This document shows, in pieces, positions 8,595 through 17,837 of a stretch of 35,549 nucleotides of DNA; position 1 is the first letter of the stretch; each line of letters begins with the position of its first letter. The DNA lies in assembly GCA_025458005.1 (NCBI GenBank), contig JALOTG010000003.1:1-35549 (forward strand), given 5' to 3'. A program made the translations under genes and the position numbers. Source of the DNA: Thiobacillaceae bacterium (GTDB lineage: Bacteria; Pseudomonadota; Gammaproteobacteria; Burkholderiales; Thiobacillaceae). A model generated the notes under the pieces. That model searched no databases. It saw only the letters and a list, made by a program, of their open reading frames with translations, and had not been told where the DNA came from.

Positions 8595-9530
8595 ATGAAC
8601 ACGACCAGCCATCCCACCCCCTATCGCGGCCGCTTCGCCCCCACGCCCAGCGGGCCCCTGCATTTCGGCTCCCTGGTGGCGGCCCTGGGCAGTTTTCTGG
8701 AGGCGAGGGCGCACGACGGCGCCTGGCTGGTGCGCATGGAGGACGTCGACCCGCCCCGTGTCGTGGCCGGGGCGGCCGACGACATCCTGCGCACCCTAGA
8801 GGCGTTCGGCTTCGAGTGGGACGGGCCGGTCATGCGCCAGAGCCGGCGCGGCGATGCCTACCGCGACGCCCTGGCCCGCCTCGACCGGACGGGTCTGCTC
8901 TACGCCTGCGCCTGCAGCCGCAAGCGGCTCGGCGAGTCCGCCCGGCGTGGCGTGGACGGTCCCGTGTATCCGGGCACCTGCCGCGGGCGACGCCCCGGCC
9001 AGGGCGAGGCGGCCCTGCGCCTGTCGGTCCCGGACCGGCGCATCGTCTTCGAGGACGCCCTGCAGGGCCGGGTGGCCTGCGATCTGGCGGCGGAATGCGG
9101 CGATTTCGTCGTGCGGCGGGCCGACGGGGTGGTGAGCTACCAGCTGGCGGTGGTGGTGGATGACGCCGAGCAGGGCATCAGCCACGTCGCGCGCGGCGCC
9201 GACCTGCTCACCTCCACGCCGCGCCAGATCATTCTTCAGGACTATCTCGATCTGCCCACGCCGGCCTACCTGCACCTGCCGGTGGCCCTGGACGAACGGG
9301 GCGACAAGCTGTCCAAGCAGACCCTGGCCAAGCGGGTCGACGCCCGCGCGCCGCTGCCGGCCTTGTTCGATGCACTGCGCTTCCTGGGCGTCCCCGCCGA
9401 CCGCTCGGCCGGGAATGTCGGCGAGTTCTGGGAAATGGCCGCGGGCGCCTGGTCGGCCGATCGCCTGCCGCGGCTGCGCGGCAAACGGCTGGCGCCGCCT
9501 AGCGCATGTAGCCCTCGTGCTCCAGCTTGA
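8595..9530 (+). CDS. gluQRS: Glutamyl-Q tRNA(Asp) synthetase
   Basis: YRGRFAPTPSGPLHFGSLVAALGSFLEAR (HIGH-like) and DERGDKLSKQTLAKR (KLSKQ) motifs; truncated GluRS-like length. Confidence 0.93.
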   Translation: MNTTSHPTPYRGRFAPTPSGPLHFGSLVAALGSFLEARAHDGAWLVRMEDVDPPRVVAGAADDILRTLEAFGFEWDGPVMRQSRRGDAYRDALARLDRTGLLYACACSRKRLGESARRGVDGPVYPGTCRGRRPGQGEAALRLSVPDRRIVFEDALQGRVACDLAAECGDFVVRRADGVVSYQLAVVVDDAEQGISHVARGADLLTSTPRQIILQDYLDLPTPAYLHLPVALDERGDKLSKQTLAKRVDARAPLPALFDALRFLGVPADRSAGNVGEFWEMAAGAWSADRLPRLRGKRLAPPSACSPRAPA

Positions 9531-11190
9531 GCACGATCTTCTGCACCGCCTCCTCGACGCTGTACTGGGCGGTGTCGATGGCCAGCTCGGGCGACTCCGG
9601 CACCTCGTAGGGGTCGGACACGCCGGTGAACTCCGGGATCAGGCCGGCGCGCGCCTTGGCGTAGAGCCCCTTGCGGTCGCGCGATTCGCACACGTTGATG
9701 TCGGTGGAGACGTGGATCTCGACGAAGCCGCCCCAGGGCTCGATCATCGCGCGCACGTCGCGGCGCGTCTTGCGGTAGGGGGCGATCGGCGCGCAGATGG
9801 CCACGCCGCCGTGCTTGGTGATCTCCGAGGCGACGAAGCCGATGCGCCGGATGTTGATGTCGCGATGCTCCTTGGAGAAGCCCAGCTCGCTGGACAGGTG
9901 GCGTCGCACCACGTCGCCGTCCAGCAGGGTCACGCGCCGACCGCCCATCTCCATCAGCTTGACGGTCAGTGCCCGGGCGATGGTCGACTTGCCGGCGCCC
10001 GACAGGCCGGTGAGGAAGACCGTGAAGCCCTGGCGGCTGCGCGGCGGATAGGCCTTGCGCAGTTCCTCCACCACCTCCGGGTAGGCGAACCAGTCGGGCA
10101 CCTTGAGGCCCTGCATCAGGCGGCGCCGCAGTTCGGCGCCGCTCATGTGCAGCACGCGCGCCTCGCCCGCCTCGGACTCGGGCAGGTAGGCATCCTGGTC
10201 CTCCACGTAAACCAGGCGCGGGAAGGGCACCAGCTCGATGCCCAGGGCCTCGCGAAAGCGCGCCAGCAGGCCCTGATCCAGGTCGAGGGCGTCGACGCCG
10301 CGGCGCATGTCGCCGGCGGTGTTGTTCTCGCCGCCCACCACCAGGTGGGTGCAGCCGTAGTTGCGCGCCACGATGGCCTTGTACAGCGTTTCGCGCGGGC
10401 CGGCCTTGCGCGGCAGCAGGGCGCTCACCGCGAGCAGGGTGGTGGTGGAGGGAAAACGCGGCAGCAGCGCCTGGCAGGCGCGGATGCGGGTGAAATGGAC
10501 CGGGTCGTGCACCGGGTCGGAGCCGCCCGCCACGTGGATGAACAGGTTGGCCTCGCGCTGCACCGCCGCGTCGAGGAAGAACTCGAACTGCGGGCGGTGC
10601 ATGGGCTCGGCCGGCATGACGCCGAGGATGCGCCGCCAGCCGCGCCGCGCGAACTGGGCGCGCGCCTCGGCGGGGGTCAGGCGCTGGGTGAGGAAGTCGT
10701 GTCTGGGCGGCAGGGCCACCCCTTCGACGCGACCGGCCAGGTAGACCTGGCCCTCTTTCGCGGTGGGAGCGGCAAGGGCCAGACCGGAGGCCTCGGCCAG
10801 CGACTGCTCGCGGGCCGGATCAGCCGACCAGACCTCCGTGACATGCAACACCGCCGGCATAAAACCCTCCGCGTCGCGCAGGGCGACACTCTGCCCGGGC
10901 GCCAGGCCCTCGGCCTGCTTGGCGCTCACCGCCAGGGTGACCGGCAGGGGCCAGAAGCGGCCGTCGGCGAGCTTCAGGCCGGCGAGCACGCTGTCCAGGT
11001 CCGCCTGGCCCATGAAGCCGGTCAGGGGCGCCAGGGCGCCGGTGAGCAGCAGTTCCAGGTCGCACATCTGGCGCCCGTCCAGGTCTACGGACGGGTAGTC
11101 GAGGGCGGCGCGCTTCAGATGCTGGGCGCGGTATGCGTCGACCAGCAGCATGGGCAGGTCGCCGCCGTAGGGAGAGATCAGGTTTTCCAT
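9499..11190 (-). CDS. Bifunctional sulfate adenylyltransferase / adenylylsulfate kinase (Sat-CysC fusion)
   Basis: N-terminal ATP sulfurylase (GRMQ/QxRN-type region, VGGENNTAGDM) fused to APS kinase (FLTGLSGAGKSTIARAL...LLDGDVVRRHLSSELGFSKEHRDINIRRIGFVASEI). Confidence 0.93.
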   Translation of the reverse strand: MENLISPYGGDLPMLLVDAYRAQHLKRAALDYPSVDLDGRQMCDLELLLTGALAPLTGFMGQADLDSVLAGLKLADGRFWPLPVTLAVSAKQAEGLAPGQSVALRDAEGFMPAVLHVTEVWSADPAREQSLAEASGLALAAPTAKEGQVYLAGRVEGVALPPRHDFLTQRLTPAEARAQFARRGWRRILGVMPAEPMHRPQFEFFLDAAVQREANLFIHVAGGSDPVHDPVHFTRIRACQALLPRFPSTTTLLAVSALLPRKAGPRETLYKAIVARNYGCTHLVVGGENNTAGDMRRGVDALDLDQGLLARFREALGIELVPFPRLVYVEDQDAYLPESEAGEARVLHMSGAELRRRLMQGLKVPDWFAYPEVVEELRKAYPPRSRQGFTVFLTGLSGAGKSTIARALTVKLMEMGGRRVTLLDGDVVRRHLSSELGFSKEHRDINIRRIGFVASEITKHGGVAICAPIAPYRKTRRDVRAMIEPWGGFVEIHVSTDINVCESRDRKGLYAKARAGLIPEFTGVSDPYEVPESPELAIDTAQYSVEEAVQKIVLKLEHEGYMR

Positions 11191-11193
11191 GGC

Positions 11194-12156
11194 TCAGGCA
11201 GGGTAGGCGTTGAAGAAGGCGCGCACGAAGTCGTCCAGGCGCTCGGTGGGCAGCACGTTGATGCCGGCGGCGGCCTTGCGCCCGCCGCCGGTCTCGAACT
11301 GCTTGCACAGTTCGTCCGCGCCGGTCTTGTTCGCCAGCGGGGCGCGCACGCTCACCACATAGTGGCCCTTGGGCGAACGGGTGAGCAGGGCGTGGGCACG
11401 CCGCGGGTGGGCGGTGGCGAGCTCGTTGGCGTACACCCCGGACACCCGCCGCGCCCAAGCCGCGTCGGGCAGCGCCACCACCGCGCCCGAGGCGCGCTCG
11501 TCCATCGGCGCCACGGCGCGGGCGGCCGCCATGTCGGCGGCGTAACCTTCGCGCAGGGCGCGGAACTCGGGCGCCGCGCGGATGAAGTCGAACGGGTCGG
11601 CGTAGGCGTGCAGGCGCCGGTACAGTTCGGCGGGATGGAAATGGAGGTCCTCGACGCTATCGCCGTAGGCGTTGTAGTTGAGGCACTCGCCCAGCTCGCG
11701 CAGGGCCGCCAGCCCCACCTCGTCCAGCCCCAGAGGAGCCGCCGCCGCGCGGGCGGCGTCGTGCAGGTTGTCGCCGAAGGCGGCGGTGACCGCCCAGACC
11801 AGGTGGCGTCCGCCCAGGTAGCGGTTCACCAGCAGGCTGGTGCAGACATCGGCGGCGGTGTCGATGTGGGCCTCGAAATTGGGATGCGCGGGCAGCTCGC
11901 CGGGGTTGTGGTGGTCGAACCAGCGCACCCGCACGCCCTTGTCCAGCAGGGCCGCCAGCGGCGCGGCGTTCTTCTCCACGGCGATGTCCAGGGCGGTGAC
12001 CGCGTCGCCGGCCCCGGCGTCGATTTTCTTCAGCAGGCTGATGTCGCGCTTGACGCCGGTGATAAGCTCGCTGTCGACGGGTTCGGCGAGACGCAGCTGA
12101 TGCAGGGCGCAGATCCCGTCGGCGTCGCCGTTGAAGGCATCGTGGTACATGGGCAA
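11194..12156 (-). CDS. DHH-family phosphoesterase
   Basis: YHDAFNGDADGICALHQ, VRWFDHHNPGE (DHH) and C-terminal GGGRKAAAGIN (DHHA1-type) motifs. Confidence 0.88.
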   Translation of the reverse strand: MPMYHDAFNGDADGICALHQLRLAEPVDSELITGVKRDISLLKKIDAGAGDAVTALDIAVEKNAAPLAALLDKGVRVRWFDHHNPGELPAHPNFEAHIDTAADVCTSLLVNRYLGGRHLVWAVTAAFGDNLHDAARAAAAPLGLDEVGLAALRELGECLNYNAYGDSVEDLHFHPAELYRRLHAYADPFDFIRAAPEFRALREGYAADMAAARAVAPMDERASGAVVALPDAAWARRVSGVYANELATAHPRRAHALLTRSPKGHYVVSVRAPLANKTGADELCKQFETGGGRKAAAGINVLPTERLDDFVRAFFNAYPA

Positions 12157-12226
12157 TCCCAGCTAGAAAAAGGTCAAGTTAGGGCAACTGCGTGACATAA
12201 CGGCAGCGCGGGGGAAAAAAATAGGC

Positions 12227-13294
12227 ATGAACGGCATCAAGGACGGACCATCGGGGCGCTATCCGCCATGGATACCGCTGGCGTTCTACGCCGCCCTGAT
12301 CTGCTTCAGCAGCCTGCACCCCTTCTCGGGCTGGCGTTCCCTGGGGGATTGGTCGCCGCAGTTTATCACGGCCCCCCTGCCCCCCTTCATCACCCGCACC
12401 GACCTGTCCACCAACTTCCTGGTCTACGTGCCGCTGGGCTATCTCCTCGCCCTGGTGCTGGCGCGGCCTCGCCGCCGCGGGCGGGCCGTGCTGCTGGCCA
12501 GCCTGGCGGGCATGTCCGTGAGCCTGGCCCTGGAGAGCCTGCAGCAGCTGGCGCCCGGCCGCATTGCCTCGAATCTGGATGTGTTCGTCAACACCCTCGG
12601 CGGCCTGACCGGCGCCGTGCTGTTCCTGCACCACCGGCGCTGGCAGCGCGCCGGGCGCTGGTTCCGGCGCTGGCGCAACGACTGGTTCCTGCCCGGCAAC
12701 GTGGTGAACCTCGGCATCGGCCTGCTCGTGCTGTGGGGCCTGGCCCAGTTCTCCCTGCTGCCCGTCGCCGGCGCCGGCTGGCTGGACCTGCATCTGCGCC
12801 CCCTCGACACTCCGCCCGGCGGACTCGACAAACTGAACCTGGCCTGGTTCGCCGCCGTGTTCCTGGAGATCGCCGTCCTGGCCGCCTTCGCCGCCTGCCT
12901 GCTGCGCCCCGGCCGCTATGTCAGCGCGATGGTGCTGCTGTTCCTGCTCGCCTTCGCCGGCAAGCTGCTGGCCGCCACCATCCTGCTCAAGCTGCGCGTG
13001 GTGGGCGGCGTCCTCTCCCTGGAGACCCTGGCCGCCTTCCTGCTCGCCTTCTGGCTGCTGCTCAATCCGCATGTGTCCAGGCGTCGCCTGATCTTCGCTA
13101 CCCTCTTGCTGTTGCTGATCCTGGCCGTCCGGCTCGCCCTGGCCGATTATCTGTTCCTGCCCGGGGTGAGCCTGCTCAACATCATGGGACTGGCGAAGAC
13201 CATCGCGTCCCTGTGGCCCTTCATGGCCCTGGGGGCACTGTCCATCCTCGCCTGGTCCCGGCCACGCGCCAGCATCGCAAAGGTATCCCCATGA
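12227..13294 (+). CDS. VanZ-like integral membrane protein
   Basis: FYAALICFSSLHPFSGW...DLSTNFLVYVPLGYLLALVLARP...LALESLQQLAPGRIASNLDVFVNTLGGLTGAVL; VanZ-like pattern plus extra TM helices. Confidence 0.85.
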   Translation: MNGIKDGPSGRYPPWIPLAFYAALICFSSLHPFSGWRSLGDWSPQFITAPLPPFITRTDLSTNFLVYVPLGYLLALVLARPRRRGRAVLLASLAGMSVSLALESLQQLAPGRIASNLDVFVNTLGGLTGAVLFLHHRRWQRAGRWFRRWRNDWFLPGNVVNLGIGLLVLWGLAQFSLLPVAGAGWLDLHLRPLDTPPGGLDKLNLAWFAAVFLEIAVLAAFAACLLRPGRYVSAMVLLFLLAFAGKLLAATILLKLRVVGGVLSLETLAAFLLAFWLLLNPHVSRRRLIFATLLLLLILAVRLALADYLFLPGVSLLNIMGLAKTIASLWPFMALGALSILAWSRPRASIAKVSP

Positions 13295-14508
13295 TCAGAG
13301 GCAAGCGGCGCAAGACCCGGTTCACTCACGGCATGAGGACAGTCGTGCTGCTCCTGCTGCTGCTCGCCGCGGGACTCGCCGCCCTCTCGTTCGTGGCCCT
13401 GCGCAAGCTCGGCTGGCAGGAACTGCGCGTCTACGCGCAGCGCGACCTGCCGGCGGGACGCCCCCTCGACGACATCCCCGCCAACACCTGGGTCAAGCTG
13501 CACCAGCCCTGGGCTGCCGACTGGCGGCGCCAGGGGCATGCCGGCGCCGCCTACGACAGCCGCCGCGGGCGCCTGATGATCTTTGGCTCCGACACCCACG
13601 GCACGAACTGGGACAACCGGGTGCACATCTTCGATCCCGACCACCGCCTCTGGGAAAGCCCCTACCCGGAGTCGCCGCCGGACAGCTATGCCGCCGACCG
13701 GCAGGGCCGGGCGGTGGCCGGCGAGGACGGCTCGCGCCCGTGGGCCATGCACACCTACGACACGGTGGTCTACGACGCCGGCCAGGACGCCCTGGTGGCC
13801 GCGGCCCGCCCCGAGCACAACCCGATGCGGCGCAAGGTGTCCGAGGCGCGCGACCACCCCGCCTGGCGCTACGACATCGCGTCTGGCGCATGGCAGCCGC
13901 TGGACAACGGCGGCCAGCCAACGCCCAGCTTCTTCGCCTCGTCGGCCGCCTACGATCCGCATCGCGACACCCTGGTGGTCTACGCCAAGGGCATCTGGGA
14001 GATGGGGCCGGCACGCGACGTCTGGCGGAAGACCAGCGGCGAGCGCCACCACGAGATCCATCACAGCCTGGAATACGATGCCCGCCGGCGGTTGTTCGCC
14101 GTGTTCGGGGATTATCGGAACAGCAACGCCGTCTGGCTGTACCGGCCGGGATGGCGGCCCGGCCAGGCGGGCGTGTGGGAAGAGCGGCGTCCTGGCGGTG
14201 AGGCGCCGCCGCCCAGCCAATCCTTTCCGGTCGCCTATGACGCGGATCACGGCCTCTTCCTGCTGGTGGTCGACGATGCGAAGGGGGCGGCCGGGCGTCG
14301 GGCGCGCTCCTATGTCTACGACGTGGACGCCAACCGCTATGCGCGGCTTCCCCACGCCGACATGCCGGCGCTGGGCATGAACTACAACCTGGTCTACGAC
14401 AGTCGCCGCAAGGTCTTCCTCCTGGTGACGGGGGGCTGGCAGACGCCCCCCGTGGTCTGGGTGCTGCGCCTGAACCCGGACCTCCTGCCGGGCGCGCACG
14501 CACGATGA
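13291..14508 (+). CDS. Membrane-anchored Kelch/beta-propeller-like repeat protein
   Basis: Start ATG overlaps upstream TGA (ATGA). N-terminal TM anchor then six YD-x-x-R-type repeats: AYDSRRGRLMIFG, VYDAGQDALVAAA, AYDPHRDTLVVYA, EYDARRRLFAVFG, AYDADHGLFLLVV, VYDSRRKVFLLVT. ORF-track start (12268) trimmed. Confidence 0.8.
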   Translation: MIRGKRRKTRFTHGMRTVVLLLLLLAAGLAALSFVALRKLGWQELRVYAQRDLPAGRPLDDIPANTWVKLHQPWAADWRRQGHAGAAYDSRRGRLMIFGSDTHGTNWDNRVHIFDPDHRLWESPYPESPPDSYAADRQGRAVAGEDGSRPWAMHTYDTVVYDAGQDALVAAARPEHNPMRRKVSEARDHPAWRYDIASGAWQPLDNGGQPTPSFFASSAAYDPHRDTLVVYAKGIWEMGPARDVWRKTSGERHHEIHHSLEYDARRRLFAVFGDYRNSNAVWLYRPGWRPGQAGVWEERRPGGEAPPPSQSFPVAYDADHGLFLLVVDDAKGAAGRRARSYVYDVDANRYARLPHADMPALGMNYNLVYDSRRKVFLLVTGGWQTPPVVWVLRLNPDLLPGAHAR

Positions 14509-17500
14509 AGGCCCTGTTTCTCCTCCTCTGCCTGTTGATCGGGCTGACCCTCTCCGCTCCCCGGAGCATCGCCGCCTCTCTGTCCGGGACCGGGTATCAG
14601 TGGGCGGCAGGCGTGTTCGCGGTGCCCCTGGAGATCAAGGACAACGCCGGCGTCGATCGCCTGGGCTGGCCGGTCACTTCCGGAGTGCCGCTGCCCGAGG
14701 GCGTGGCGCGGGACCCCGGCGAACTGCGCCTGACCGACGCGGCGGGACGGGAAATCCCCTGCCAGTTCACGCCCCTGGCCCGCTACTGGGGCAAGGACCG
14801 GTCCCTGCGCTGGGTGCTGCTGGACTTCCAGGTGGATCTGCCCGGCCATGGCCGGACAACGGTGTGGCTGCGCAACGACCGGCCGGCGCTGCCCGTCGCC
14901 TCCCCCTTGATCGTGCGCGAGGAGGCCGGACGCTTCGTGGTCCACACCGGTCCCCTGCGGGCGGCGATCTCCAAGCGCTCCGGTCGCCTGTTCGACTGGG
15001 TGCAGGTGGAGGGGCACACCCTGCTGCAGGCGCGCGGTAATGACGGCCCGGTGCTGCGCAGCGGCGAGGTGCGGTTGTGGGAACGCTTCCGGGGCAGGGT
15101 CTGGAACAACGCCGGCTGGGACCACGAGCGCGGCTTCGAGGATCGTCACGTGGCCGAGGCCGGATACCGGTCGGGCCCCTTCCGGCCCCAGCGCGTCGAG
15201 GTGGAGAGCGCCGGTCCCCTGCGCGCGGTGATCGCCATCCACGCCCGCCATTACCCGCCCGACGCCGGCGACGGCATCGTCGCCACGGGCCTCTACGACA
15301 CCACCACCCGCCTGCACTTCTACCGCGGCCGGGACTACGTCACCGTGGAACACACCCTGGCCCATGCCGACCGTGTCCAGCCCCAGAGGCAATTCATGTT
15401 CCGCGCCGCGGGCCTGGAGCACGGCCTGACCCTGGCCGGGCCGCTGACGGTGACGGTGGGCGGCAAGGACGCTGCCGATGGGACGACGCGCGCGCAACGC
15501 TTCGCCCTGCCGCCCGACACCGAGGCCTGGCTCTATCAGGAAGAGGCCGGCAAGGGCCGCCCGGGCCGCTTCGTGGCCGGGACGGGCAAGGATGCCGAGG
15601 TCTTCCCGGTCCGCATGGCGGGCGCTCAGGGCCGTTTCCTGGACCTGTCCGACGCCGGCAAGGGCCTGGCCGTGACGCTGCGCGATCTCTGGCGGGAGGC
15701 GCCGCGGGCCATCGCCCTGTCCGCGGCCAGTCTGGCCGTCTGGCTGCATGCCGACGCCCCCGGCCGCGCCGACCGACCCGGCCGGCCACGACCCGCCTAC
15801 GACCTGGATTTCGGCGAGCGTTCCAGCCACGAGGTGCTGTTTCATTTCCACCGCGGCGGCGCTGAGCAGGCCCGCGTCCGGGAGGTGGCCGAGGCCTTCG
15901 AATACCCCCTGTTCGCCCGCGCCCCGCCGGCCTGGTACTCCGACTGCGAGGTGTGGCCCTTCGAGATCGCCCGCGCCCCCCTGCCGCCCAAGGCGGGCGG
16001 GGATGACCACTGGAAACCCGACCGGGTCCTGTGGAACCACCGCCTCCGCGTCAGCGGGGTCGACTACAACTCGGGCGGCCACCACGACAGCCTGTCGTCG
16101 AGCTGGCTGCCCTACCTGCGCAGCGGCCAGCTGCGCGACCTGGAGCGGCTGTTGGCGGAAAGCCGCTGGCACATGCTGCGCAATCCCGGCTGGGCCTATC
16201 GCGGCGCCATCCCGCCCGACCAGCCTGCGTCGGGGCGGATGGACGACTATCTCGCCGACTGGGACCGCCTGGCCGGTTTCGGGCCCAAGGACTTCTACCT
16301 CTGGCGCGCCCGCGGCCCTGAAGGCAAGGTCAGGGGCGGCGCCACCTACCTGAACCATTACAAGGCCCTGCCCGACGCCGAGCACTACGCCCTGTTCCAG
16401 TTGTTCGAATACTGGCATCTCACCGGGGACCGGCGCGCGTTGCCGGCGATCCACGGCTTCGTCAACTGGGCACTGAACTATCAGCACAAGCACCTGTTCC
16501 GGCGCGAGACACGGCCGCTTACCGTCACCGATCTGTTCCGGGACGACCCCGACGCGTTGCGCCGCGGCCATTACGCCCGCATCTATGCCTGGATGCTGCA
16601 CACCACCCTGGCCGGCTACCAGGCCACCGGCCATCCGGCGCATAACGAATTCGCCCTCTGGCAGCTGCGCCGCATGCTCGCCCTGCTTCGCCACCGGCAC
16701 GGACAGCTGACGCGCTGGGACGCGCGTCCCAGCGACTATCTGCCCCTGCTCACGAGATGGGAGCGCGTTGCCTCGCTCGACGCCCTGTTCGAGGGCCGCG
16801 AGCTGGGCAACTGGGACAGCCGCCTGCGCACGGCCCTGGGCTGGTTCGGCGACGAACGGCCACCGCAATCACGGGCCAAGACCTGGATGGAGGCCAAGGG
16901 GGTGTTCGCCCTGCACGAGGCCTACCGGACCTACGGCGACGAACGCATCCTGGACGGCATCTGGGGCCTGGCCGACTACTTCAGCCACCATGTGCTGTTC
17001 TATCCCCGCCTGGGCATGATCAACCATTTCACGGGCATGCCCAGCGACCGGCTCGGCGAATATCCCGATTCCCTCTCGCCGCAGCGCCACGACCGGGTGA
17101 CCCAGGTCTGGCCCCTGCTCTACCACTACACCGGCTGGGAAGAGACGCGGCGCCGTTACGCGTCCTTCGAGCGGGCGCGGGTGGGCACATCAGTGCAGGA
17201 CCGCTTCCTGCAGACCCACCGGTGGGAGGGGGAAAACCGCGCCAAGCGCAGCCGCCGGCCGCCCGATGCGGTCAACGACCTGCGCGTGGTCCGGACCGAC
17301 GCGGACGGTATCGTCCTCGCCTGGACGAGCCCTCGGGACGACGGTCCGTCCGGCCGCGCCGAGCGCTATTTCGTGAAATACAGCGACAAGCCCATCGCCG
17401 AGTTCGCCCCCACCGACCATCCCATGCGAGCGCGGGAAAAGACCCGTCTGGTCGAGGAAACGGAAGAGGCCATGCTGCGCCGGAGCAGCCGGCGCGGCCG

Positions 17501-17813
17501 CCCGTCACCGCCCCCCGAAGGCCGCCTGCCACCAGAGCAGATTGACTTCGAGCGCTGGCACCCGGAATGGCACAGCGCGGTCGGTTTCTGGATGGCGGAA
17601 CACGTCGCGGGCGAACCCCGTCCCGGCGCCGCCGGCGGGCGCGAAACCTTCGTCGTGCGCACCCTGACCCCGCACAGCTGGCTCGGCGCGCCTCGCCAGC
17701 CCGGACTGGGGATCCTGGAATCGGGCAAGACCTATTACTTCGCCCTGTGCAGCTGGGACGAGGACCGCAACCTGAGCCGGCTGTCCAACGTGGTCTCGGT
17801 GCGCTGGCCCTGA
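14505..17813 (+). CDS. Large secreted protein resembling PcRGLX/YetA-type exo-polysaccharide lyases, with C-terminal fibronectin-III-like segment
   Basis: ATGA overlap with upstream gene; signal peptide; N-terminal VPLEIKDNAGVDRLGWPVTSGVPLPEGVARDPGELRLTDAAGREIPCQFTPLARYWGKDRSLRWVLLDFQVDLP is RIFT-barrel/RGLX-like; C-terminal PPDAVNDLRVVRTDADGIVLAWTSPRDDG...YFVKYSD is Fn3-like. Confidence 0.7.
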   Translation: MKALFLLLCLLIGLTLSAPRSIAASLSGTGYQWAAGVFAVPLEIKDNAGVDRLGWPVTSGVPLPEGVARDPGELRLTDAAGREIPCQFTPLARYWGKDRSLRWVLLDFQVDLPGHGRTTVWLRNDRPALPVASPLIVREEAGRFVVHTGPLRAAISKRSGRLFDWVQVEGHTLLQARGNDGPVLRSGEVRLWERFRGRVWNNAGWDHERGFEDRHVAEAGYRSGPFRPQRVEVESAGPLRAVIAIHARHYPPDAGDGIVATGLYDTTTRLHFYRGRDYVTVEHTLAHADRVQPQRQFMFRAAGLEHGLTLAGPLTVTVGGKDAADGTTRAQRFALPPDTEAWLYQEEAGKGRPGRFVAGTGKDAEVFPVRMAGAQGRFLDLSDAGKGLAVTLRDLWREAPRAIALSAASLAVWLHADAPGRADRPGRPRPAYDLDFGERSSHEVLFHFHRGGAEQARVREVAEAFEYPLFARAPPAWYSDCEVWPFEIARAPLPPKAGGDDHWKPDRVLWNHRLRVSGVDYNSGGHHDSLSSSWLPYLRSGQLRDLERLLAESRWHMLRNPGWAYRGAIPPDQPASGRMDDYLADWDRLAGFGPKDFYLWRARGPEGKVRGGATYLNHYKALPDAEHYALFQLFEYWHLTGDRRALPAIHGFVNWALNYQHKHLFRRETRPLTVTDLFRDDPDALRRGHYARIYAWMLHTTLAGYQATGHPAHNEFALWQLRRMLALLRHRHGQLTRWDARPSDYLPLLTRWERVASLDALFEGRELGNWDSRLRTALGWFGDERPPQSRAKTWMEAKGVFALHEAYRTYGDERILDGIWGLADYFSHHVLFYPRLGMINHFTGMPSDRLGEYPDSLSPQRHDRVTQVWPLLYHYTGWEETRRRYASFERARVGTSVQDRFLQTHRWEGENRAKRSRRPPDAVNDLRVVRTDADGIVLAWTSPRDDGPSGRAERYFVKYSDKPIAEFAPTDHPMRAREKTRLVEETEEAMLRRSSRRGRPSPPPEGRLPPEQIDFERWHPEWHSAVGFWMAEHVAGEPRPGAAGGRETFVVRTLTPHSWLGAPRQPGLGILESGKTYYFALCSWDEDRNLSRLSNVVSVRWP

Positions 17814-17837
17814 TCGTACCGCCACGGTGATCAGGGC
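17807..17837. terminator. Bidirectional hairpin spanning both convergent stop codons
   Basis: GCCCTGATC-gt-ACCG-cca-CGGT-GATCAGGGC: 9-bp plus 4-bp stem, no strong T tract. Confidence 0.55.

Noticed and set aside
9160-12195. 1011-aa plus-strand ORF
   Set aside because: Shadow ORF antisense to sat-cysC and the DHH gene, whose families are recognisable; low-complexity composition typical of GC-rich antisense frames.
14394-16868. 824-aa minus-strand ORF
   Set aside because: Antisense of the lyase-like gene; sense strand has signal peptide, coupled start and domain-like sequence.
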